NCBI GenBank assembly: GCA_025618425.1
Contig: CM046832.1
Span: forward strand, 60,291,087 to 60,355,086
Length of the DNA stretch: 64,000 nt
Origin: Heliocidaris tuberculata
Lineage: Eukaryota > Echinodermata > Echinoidea > Camarodonta > Echinometridae
Direction: 5' to 3'
Shown here: one piece after another, positions 55,060 to 64,000 of the stretch
How the letters are laid out: the number at the start of each line of letters is the position of its first letter
Numbering within the stretch: the stretch's first letter is position 1
Translations under genes and position numbers: made by a program
Notes under the pieces: generated by a model
Seen by the model: only the letters and a program-made list of their open reading frames with translations
What the model was told of the DNA's origin: nothing
Database searches by the model: none

Positions 55060-56398
55060 CTTTTCTCTTTCTCTTCTTAATTTGCTGGGCTTGAGCTATA
55101 ATGCCCCTTGAAATGAAATGATGCATTCAGCATCAAATCCAAATTGATAGGGAAGCTGTCAAAAGCAGATGACAGTGCTGGTTTATCCCTTGTAATATCA
55201 AATTGATGGGTTTCATATTCAGTGAAAATGCACATTATGCTGCTGAATCTAAAAGTTTCCCCAAGAAAGCAAGAAAGCAGGAACTATAATCTCTTGGGGA
55301 ATTCGAGTATGATATTCATCCACTGGCAGTTGTCGCTTGAATTAGTTTAGCACTGAAAATCTATGCTCTTGTCGGAAAATGAATAACAAAAATAATGCAC
55401 AGGGAAAAAGTGGTCCATGCTTCCTATTAAAAAGAGCATAGTATTTCTTTTGGATGCGATCGGCCCCGCGACTCTGTTCTAAAGCTTATATACACTTTTG
55501 GTAGCAAAGAAGAAACTGGAAAGAAACATGCTGTTCTCCTTGAAACCCAACTGGCACAATCAACAAAATTTGCCCTCTTCATTATGTACTTTTACGGCAC
55601 TGTGCCCCCTCTTTTACAAAATCCTGGATCCGCCCCTGCTCATGGGCCCATAGTTTTACGTGGCTGAATACATGCGGAGTTTATGTTTAACCATGCCACT
55701 GGTGACTGGTAATGAATGCAATACCCCATGCCTCCGTAATTGCAATTCCATATCAAAATATTTCATGTCTGGTAACTTCTTGATGCGACAAGCAGGAACA
55801 ATTTATTTATTTTTTTTAAAGGTGGGTTCGGTGAACATAGTACAAACATTATTAATATGTGCCCTTGCCTGTCATGACTGTTCTGAAATTGAAGGGAAAT
55901 GGGTTATTTTCAGGCAATCTGCTGATTCGCTGACAATTCAAATGCCAATGTTTTTGGAATTAGGGGTAATTTTATAACAATATCCTCAAAATGTCATATA
56001 ACTTTTGGTAAGGAGCAGTCGAAACCTGTACTCTAAAAATTGCTGGTAAGGTTGGGAATTCCAAAGCGAACTGTGTGCGATTCAAATGGGAGGATTATAT
56101 ATCAAGGCATATTACCTCAAAACTGTTATTCAAATTTTCCGAATGAAAAAGTAATTACATGGAAATTCTCAATAAGGTACCTTCTAAAATGGCCACAAAT
56201 AAGGGAACCTTCTAGAAAAGAATGGTATTTGTATATCTCATCACAATGTTAATCAGAAAAGAAACATACACATTACCTATTAAAACAATCCATCATAATG
56301 CATAATCATACAGCACTTTTTTTTTAATCAGAAGAGAGATTATGAGGATTAGAGCACAGTGATATAGCTTTGGAATGATCAAATTTTGACCCCCCCAA

Positions 56399-56430
<32 letters not shown>

Positions 56431-56870
56431 AGAAAAGGCTGTGAGATACGAATTTTATTCTTGATAATCCCAGGATTCCATGGCAGATTAAGATATGGAT
56501 TTTTAAAACTTTCTTGCACTTCATAGACTCGAGGCGCAGATCGCAAACATGCAAGTTAAAATTGAAAACTGCCTCTTCATCAAGGTAATCATATCAGAAG
56601 CACTTTCTTTGAAATACCTTTCTAGTTTCCTATCTAAACCAGATGAAAAATATCTTAAAATTAATCAAAGAAATACTGATGAAAAAATTCATTTAGATTG
56701 TTGCCCGCCATTACCTCTACGGATCGTTTAATCCTGATATTTACACAGCTTCACCAGCTGTCAATTTGGGCCAAATTGAATGTTGATCCTTTAGCCATCG
56801 TTCCACAGAGAAAACTTGTACAAATATCCAGAACTGACGTGACATTTATGTGTTTATTGAATTACACATT
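55060..56870. other. Gene-free stretch
   Basis: It contains a homopolymer-repeat end (TTTTACAAAATCCTGGATCC, followed by GCCCCTG, near 55612) and a poly-A run near 56397-56415. No coding sequence was recognised. Confidence 0.4.
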
Positions 56871-56878
56871 ACCCTTAA

Positions 56879-57367
56879 AGGGGGTACCCAATGCTGAAAC
56901 AATGTTAGTTCATTTAAAAGATCATGATTTTATTAGAAGAAAATCATATGCCTTAAATTTTTTTTAAAATTCGTGTTGCCAGAAAATCTCCGAAATATGG
57001 TAAGATTTCAGGATATTTTGGCCCCTCAGCTGTGTCCCAATTTCAGCTAGGTAACCACAATGACGTCAAAGTGGTTACCTTGTCGCGCAATTATAGCAAA
57101 ATGCGCGCAAGGTGTAATGCATTTTGTACAGTCTAGCGCGCAACACATCTGCAATACGCGAACCTGGGTAACCACTTTGACGTCATTGTGGTTACCTAGC
57201 TGAAATTGGGACACAGCTGAGGGGCCAAAATATCCTGAAGTTTTACCATATTTCGGGGATTTTTCTGGCAACACGAATTTTAAAAAAACTTAAGGCAGAT
57301 GATTTTCTGCTAATAAAATCATGATCTTTTAAATGAACTAACATTGTTTCAGCATTGGGTACCCCCT
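56879..57367. mobile_element. TTAA foldback element, 489 bp
   Basis: The ends AGGGGGTACCCAATGCTGAA / complement are flanked by TTAA (56875-56878, 57368-57371). The arms are about 220 bases each with small indels. They include TAGGTAACCACAATGACGTC and its complement around a CG-rich loop near 57115. TTAA duplication points to the Kolobok or piggyBac groups. It is non-coding and carries a CRE-like TGACGTCA in each arm. Confidence 0.82.
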
Positions 57368-57399
57368 TTAACCATGCACATAGAATGTTATAATCCACC

Positions 57400-58195
57400 A
57401 ATATCATGCCTATTAATCGTGCGCTATAATCAAGATGAAAAAACCCCCATAACAACAACACTGGAACGGCTGCGATACACTATGCTTATAATTGTTTGTA
57501 TGTCGGGGTATACGTGTTTGTGTGTGTGTGTACGTGTGTGTACATGTTTGCGTGTGTGTATGTATGTGTGGTACATGTATTGTGTGACTTAAGTGTTAGT
57601 TTTTTTTGGGGGGGGGGGGTTGGGTACATGTATTGTGTGACTTAAGTTTTTTTGGGGGGGAGGGGGAGGTTTGGGAGAAAAGACAAACATTATTTTTCTC
57701 TCAAGTACTTTTTTTTTATGTATGAAAATGTCTTTTAAAGAGGTTATGAAAATGCAATTTTTCGTTTGTTTTATTATTGAAATTTATGTATAATGCATTT
57801 AGTTTTGTTATGAATAATATGTACAATTTTTTTTATGTTACATAATTTGTATTTGACTTGAGAGAAAATGATAAAAAACATCATTTAAAAAAAAGACAAG
57901 GAAGTATTTGTATAAGGAAGTATAAGGAAAGTTACACATTTTCAAATGCTCTTTTAAGGTATTTCCTGGTTTATCGAAACTTTTATCATCACTGAAGTTA
58001 TTTTAAATATCCTAAATGTATTAGATTTATCGCGATTCGATAACTATCGTAAGTATAAAACCTATACATCAGGATATGATTTATCTCAATTTTACTTTTT
58101 GTGAAATGCAGTAGACAGTTCATTACTACACCATCTAATTTTCTCCTTTACGGTTACATGACATTATTTACCTTATCCAAACTACCATTACTGTC
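57400..58195. other. Gene-free stretch
   Basis: It contains a GT-rich microsatellite (about 57510-57570) and two poly-G tracts embedded in a short direct repeat (GTACATGTATTGTGTGACTT, at about 57572 and 57625). No gene. Confidence 0.5.
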
Positions 58196-58197
58196 GT

Positions 58198-58283
58198 TAG
58201 TAGTAGTAGTAGTAGTAGTAATAATAGTAGTAGCAGTAGTAGAAGTAGTAATAATAGTAGAAGTAGTAGAAGTAGTAGTAGTA

Positions 58284-58340
<57 letters not shown>

Positions 58341-58363
58341 ATAGTAGTGGTGGTGGTAATAGC

Positions 58364-58403
<40 letters not shown>

Positions 58404-58472
58404 CTAGTAGTAGTAGTAGTAATGATAATAATAGTAGTAGTAGTAGTAGTAGTAGCAGTAGTAGTAGCAGTA
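58198..58472. repeat. (AGT)n array, ~275 bp
   Basis: Nearly continuous AGT triplets run with scattered AAT, GGT and AGC variants. Long Val-rich and Thr-rich frames across it are repeat artefacts. Confidence 0.97.
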
Positions 58473-58673
58473 TACCTAATTGTTATAATCATCGTCGTCA
58501 TAAGCATCATAATTCTTATCATTTGTATAGATTATGTTGTTATTGTTATTATTACCATTATCATCATTATTCAGGCTCAATAGCATTTTTTCAGCTTGTA
58601 TATAGCTATGCTGTCTATGTGTAAAAATATTTTTCTAAGCTACATGTAATGCGCTGGGCGTCTGGAGGCATAG

Positions 58674-58675
<2 letters not shown>

Positions 58676-58726
<51 letters not shown>
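58676..58726. repeat. (AGT)n microsatellite at LINE 5' boundary
   Basis: Sixteen or so AGT units stop immediately before the LINE sequence that starts near 58735. Confidence 0.95.
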
Positions 58727-58740
58727 ATTCTTGATTCTGA

Positions 58741-61374
58741 CTTAGATGAACAAGATATAAATGATTGCAAATATTATTTAGAAGAAGAATTTAAAGAATT
58801 TATATATTCAAATTTAGTACAGTTTTGCTATTCACTTTAACTCGAGGAGTATGGCCAGAAATATTGATCAAATTTCTGCCTACCTAAGCAGCCTCTCTCA
58901 TAATTTCTTGGTTATTGGTATTACGGAGACTTGGTTAAATTCGGAAAACGAAAATCTCCACATGTTGAATGGATATAATTTCATTAATAGTAACAGGAAA
59001 GATGGTAAGGGAGGAGGAGTGGGAATATTTTTAGATGAAAAGTTACATTATTGATATCGATTTAAAAAAAAGAGAAGAAAAAATAAGAAACCGTTGGTCA
59101 CTAATAGACTGTTGAGAATGATTAGAAAAAGAACAAATTGTTTACAAATTTTTGTTTAAATCGACTTAGAAGTGATGAGAGAAAATTTTTAAAGTTCGAA
59201 ATAGAGTTATTAATGCTCTTCGTAAAGTTCGTCAAGAATATTATAAAAACGTGCTACAATCGAATCGAAGTAGTAAACGAAAAACCTGGAAAACAATTAA
59301 TGAATTATTGGGCAAAAAGAAAAGTCAAATTCCTACAACTTTTGAATGTAATGGAACATTATTTACTGAACCAATGGAAGTAGCAAATCACTTTAATGTT
59401 TATTTTACAAACATTGGAAAATCTATTAGTGAATCTGTTCATTCTTCTCATTTTTATTGCCAAACAAGTGTTGTTAATTCCTTCTTTTTATCACCCGTTC
59501 ACGCGAGTGAATTAATCAATGTAAGTAAATACCTTAGAAGTAATGCAAGTTTTGGAATCGATAATGTAAGCTGCAAAGTCATTAAGCGTATTATTCATGC
59601 CATTGTCTTGCCGTTAGTTCATGTATTTAATATTTCATTTATATCTGGTAAAGTACCCTTAAAACTTAAAGAATCGAAGGTAATCCCTGTTTTTAAGAAA
59701 GATGATCCTGGAAAATTTGTAAACTATAGACCCATCTCCCTACTACCATGTTTTTCCAAAATAACCGATTATATAAGTTTTTAAATTATAACAATATTTT
59801 AAGTGACACTCAATATGGATTTAGACCCAACTATTCATGTGAACATGTTCTTTTAAAAGTCCAACAAAAAATATTAGAATCATTTCAAGCTAACGAACAA
59901 GAGGGGTTTTCTTAGAATTGTCAAATGCATTCGATTCTATGGATCACTCACTTCTTCTATTTAAACTGTATCAATATGGAATAAGAGGGATCGCATCAGA
60001 TTGATTTAGGGATTATCTTTCAAACAGAATTCAGCATACTTTTATTCACGGTACATTATCTTCTTCTTTAAATGTCTCTACTGGAGTACCTCAAGGATCA
60101 ATACTAGGCCTTTTGCTCTTTATTTTATACATAAATGACCTTTCTAAATCATCTAGTTTGTTAACTTTTTATCAGTTTGCTAACGACACTAGTGTTTTTT
60201 TTTTTTGTGTGTGTTTTTTTTTCGTCTAAAAATTTGATGAATACTGTCCATGTTTTAAACAATGAACTTGAGAATATGTCTGACTGGTTAAAAGCAAATA
60301 AGTTATCCCTGAATGTCAATAAAACTAAATGTATTTATTTTTGAAAAAAAAAAAAAAATCTCACATAATATCAAACATAGCTAGCACCTTAGTTAATACT
60401 GATAATATTCCCATTTATATTGATAATAAACTTCCTCCATTCAGTAACTCTGTTAACATTTTGGGTGTCACATTGGATAATTTCTTGGGATTGAAAGACC
60501 ATATTATAAATGTTTTACACAAGATCAGTAGAAATACTGGTTTAATAAATAAACTGAAATATAGTTTGTTACCGGAAATTTTAATAACATTACGTCATTC
60601 CATTATCTTTCCTTATTTGAAATACTGTAATACTGTATGGGCTACGAATGCAACTTAAACTGAATTAGACACATCATTTAAAGTTCGAAAGAAATGTTGA
60701 AGAGTAGCTACTAATTCTCACTATTTAGCGCCATCTGCTCCTATATTTTCAAGAAATTATCATTAAATATATCTGATATAAATAAGCAAGAAATTGCAAC
60801 GTTCATGTATAAATATAAAGATAGGTTATTACCTACCCTCTTTTAAGACATCTTTCAATATAATAGTCAAGTTCATAATTATAATACTCGATCGCCAAAT
60901 AAATTTCATTTATGGTCCATTAAATCAAGTCATGAAGCTAAGTCAATGAGTTACATAGGTCCTAAACATTGGAATATTATTCCCCATGACATAACAAAAT
61001 CACAATTTGTATCTTTCTTTAGGAAAAAGTATAAAACATTATTAGTAAATAATTATGAATTATCACAGTTAATTACGATGTTATATTCGAATTCCCTTAC
61101 ATTTTTTCTTCTTCTTCCTCCTTTTTGTTTGTTTGTTTGTCTTTTTTTTTTAAATTATGTTGTTGTTATAATGTAGGTGTTTGTGTGTATTTAGGTGCAT
61201 TATATTGTTTTTGTGCCTAAATAATTTGGTTTTCTTTTTCTATTGTCTAATGGGCGATCCAAATACTACAAGTTTTTTTTTAACCTTTATGCAAAGCCCC
61301 GCATAATTTTGTATATGTATTTTAATTCATTGTTACCATGTATATTTATCTTGCGAAATAAAATTGAATTTGAA
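58741..61374 (+). mobile_element. CR1/Jockey-like LINE, degenerate, EN and RT remnants
   Basis: An N-terminal endonuclease piece (58832-59054) reads IHFNSRSMARN, LVIGITETWLN and GKGGGVGIFL. It then breaks, and most of the rest of the endonuclease domain is missing. From about 59190 the linker RKTWKTINELLGKKK is followed by RT blocks KESKVIPVFKKDD, NYRPISLLPC and QYGFRPNYSCEH. Next come FLELSNAFDSMDH (motif A), GVPQGSILG (motif B) and FANDTSVFF (motif C), then LGVTLD and the C-terminal YIGPKHWNIIPHDI. Motif A has Glu for the catalytic Asp and motif C has Asn for the first catalytic Asp. Frameshifts and stops are numerous. The 3' end has AAATAAAATTGAATTTGAA. It is inactive. Confidence 0.88.
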
Positions 61375-61379
61375 CAGTA

Positions 61380-63837
61380 AGTTGCTGAGTGCTACACAAA
61401 AGTAATAATATGGGACTTGGGCGAATTCACGTCCTGACAATTGCATCTATACTGCATTGTTGAATTTATGCAAGGTTTTAATTTTGATGACGAAGGTGTT
61501 AAGGATGAACAATTTTCCATAACCAAGATAACCTTCCCTCACTACAAAAGAAAACCTCCTACTCTTTCAAATTTAGTGGGGTTTTTTATACATTGGTCAG
61601 CCCTTAGAATTTTCCGCAAATGAGAGGGAGGCCGGGGCGACAACACTTTGACCCCACTGACCCTAATGATCCTATTTCACTTTTTTCGGCATGACCTGTA
61701 TGGTGAATTTTGATATTGCTGGTATTTATTGGCGTTCATCTCTTTTTTTCTTCGAGGTAATTGTGGCCAACGTGGACTCCTCCGAAGTCCCAAGAGACAA
61801 ATGACACTCCACTCTTTTGCAGAGTAGGAAGGAACAGCAGAGAGCGATACTCATCTCTCTCTCAAATGTCCACTCACCACACTTTGTCTTCAGAATCAGG
61901 GGCATTGTTAGATCATTTTTTAAACGGGGGCTGGAGTTGGACGACATTTGCTGACATGTTTAATAGTTGCAAAAGGTCTCTCATATTTTCATAACATCAG
62001 TTATTATTATCGCAGATGTTCATTCATAAATTTTTGAAAAGGAATGTCACTCCTGCCTTTTAAGGATGCACCTAGGTTGACTACCTCATCAGAATTACGA
62101 GGAGACATCAAACCATACAATTTTCATGTTATATGAGTCTTAAAGAAACTGCATTACAGCATTATATTTTAATCTAGATATCAATGAGACGAAACGTTCT
62201 TGGCTTGTCCATATCCAGACAGGTGAGACAGAAACGTGTCATTTATCTGTAGTCATTATTCATGGAACTACATTAGTGGGAAACTAATGAGAAGGGCAGA
62301 CACAACAGCCATTCGGGATCCTCTATGTTCTCATCACATGTAGTTTACATGGGACAGGGTTGTCTCCATTAAAAGGTACACTTTAACAAATTGTACTAAT
62401 TTGACTTTAAAAGTACGAGAAAAAATCCCTGCAAGTTTTCAGAAACCGAAAGATATACGACTTACTTTTGTCACAGACTCTCAAGTAGCCCTTCAAGAAG
62501 TTGAAGTTTATCTTATAAAGACAACTTCCATCAACGGGATTTCTATAGGGTCTGAAAGAGAGGACTACTAAATCGAAAGCATTCTCTGTACAAGCACATT
62601 GTATGCTGATGCTTGCGGGGACCTGCTCATATTAGCATGAGAGAGGTTGGGCAAACGTCGTCTTTTAAACGGCGCCATTTTTTGTGTGTTCAATAAATAG
62701 AGTTTAGCTTGCCTGTTAGTAATGATGATGGTACTGGTTACTTTATTTTCGTCCTCCAGAACGCATTCTTTGTTTCCAGATCAACTTCCATGACCCTCAC
62801 GTGGGTAAGTGTCTATACATCAAATTAAACAGCTAAAAGTTTACTAAGGGACAAAATGTATGTTCAGTTAATGGTAGTCTATGGCAAAGTAAAAAAATAT
62901 ATATATAAAACTACACAAAGGAACATATAAGACTTAAAACACATTAAGGCAGGAGAATACAAAAACCTTACAAAAGTATCGAGTATTTTCAGCCGGTTTT
63001 CGAATCAGTTAATAAGATTATCTTAATTTCATTCACATAGTTGGTCCTTCAAAGCTGACATAACTTACCGGTAATATGAATGCATAAGGATATACAACAA
63101 ATTATGACATAATATCCTTATCACAATGATTTTCAAAGCCAGAGCTCTTAAGCCATTCCAGTGTAAATAAAATGAAAATTAAGGCCTAATATTCGGAGCT
63201 GGATTATGCGAGGCATTTAATGAAACACAACACTTTATGAACAATTTTCTGATAGCCTAATTAAGAATTACAAGGATGATAGCAGATAGTTTGTGATACG
63301 TCGTTTACATTCATAGACCTTGAGGTCGCGTAATTATTATGTCATTATGCCATCCAATATAAAATCAAAAATTTACTGGAGAGCAACGATGCATGCAGGG
63401 AATTAACTCGTGCGGGACAGGAACCTATAGATTAAAGCCCATTGCGCAAACCAATCATGTCTCCCCAATATGAGCAAGAAAATTTGGTAATAAAGATTAT
63501 GATTAAAGATAAGTGATTATGCGAGAATTTTTCAGCATGGACCAGTTATCATTAAGCTGCATATCACACAGACACACACACACACACACACGCACACACA
63601 TCCACACCCTCGATCAAACACGAACACACACGCCACCCCGCCCTCCACAAAAAGATAAATTTGAAATACTGACCTTGTATCAATTAGCCTGAGAATTAAT
63701 ATGTATAGGGCATATTTACTGTTTGTTTCAACGTCGTTGCCAAAAATAGGAATTTGATAAGGTATTTAACATCAGGAGAGCTAAGACATTGTTAAATAAG
63801 TGCAGCTAATTTAAGCATTATATCAACCTGAATATTG
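61380..63837. other. Gene-free stretch
   Basis: It contains a (CA)n tract at about 63570-63600. A possible micro-exon at about 62777-62801 was considered and not accepted. No transposon or gene was recognised. Confidence 0.4.
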
Positions 63838-64000
63838 TTTCAAGGTTTCAAGGTTTCTTTATTTCCACATGTTTTTCAGTGTTTTACATATATACAAATT
63901 TATATTACATAATATCAAACAAAATTACGATGAGAAGTGTTTACATAAATGGAAAAATTATAAAAAAATTATTTTAAAAAAAGTACAGTAATTACATATA
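63838..64000 (-). mobile_element. LINE 3' end with (AAGGTTTC)n tail, cut by window end
   Basis: GTTTCAAGGTTTCAAGGTTT plus CTTTATTTCC reads on the minus strand as an AAATAAAG signal followed by tandem GAAACCTT units. Downstream sequence is AT-rich 3' UTR-like. The element would continue past the window. Confidence 0.5.

Noticed and set aside
54908..55126. Arg/Glu-rich minus-strand frame
   Set aside because: It is the complement of a CT microsatellite.
58101..58583. Long Val-rich (plus) and Thr-rich (minus) open frames
   Set aside because: They are translations of the AGT array and have no non-repeat coding content.
62770..62810. TTTGTTTCCAG...GTAAGTG pair resembling a 25-nt micro-exon
   Set aside because: Good splice-like edges but nothing to join to. 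Such pairs occur by chance in 64 kb.

Overview
This window is animal nuclear DNA. It has long introns with GT-AG boundaries, many microsatellites and dense decayed transposable elements. The repeat types seen are CR1/Jockey-like LINE fragments with short tandem 3' tails, a Penelope-like element, SINEs with a shared central domain, and numerous foldback or MITE-like elements. Together with an intronless RING/B-box/propeller TRIM gene, they suggest an invertebrate deuterostome, most likely an echinoderm such as a sea urchin. That assignment is inference; no species marker was identified.

Two intact host genes can be supported, both on the minus strand. The main one (36824 down to 18570) is a complete 13-exon gene of the SLC13 sodium-coupled di/tricarboxylate transporter family. 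All splice phases agree, giving 1911 coding bases and a 636-residue protein. Downstream (4512 down to 398) lies a partial tandem copy of its last seven exons with intron homology. That copy is a pseudogene: splice sites are lost, and it has frameshifts, stops and a substituted sodium-site Asn. Between the copies sits an intronless TRIM-type E3 ligase gene (13873 down to 12062).

Layout: 1-4.7 kb, decayed SLC13 copy. 4.7-12 kb, LINE pieces, a SINE and several MITE-like repeats. 12.06-13.87 kb, TRIM gene. 14.7-15.5 kb, two nested foldback elements with 3-bp target duplications. 15.6-18.5 kb, a SINE, microsatellites and a LINE 3' end. 18.57-36.82 kb, the SLC13 gene. Its introns hold a palindromic satellite-like array (intron 8), a 2.76-kb stretch with nine copies of a 13-mer bounded by an inverted repeat touching the exon 6 donor (intron 6), a GC-rich block and SINE (intron 5), an inverted pair of Penelope fragments (intron 4) and a telomere-like-cored MITE (intron 1). 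37-64 kb has no recognisable host gene. It contains piggyBac/Kolobok-like TTAA elements, foldbacks, poly-G/C-bearing repeats, a 228-bp tandem duplication, large AGT arrays and a dead LINE (58.74-61.37 kb).

The transporter and the TRIM protein have no evident functional link. The most distinctive features are the intronic foldback and motif-cluster structures inside the transporter gene and the nested foldback pair.
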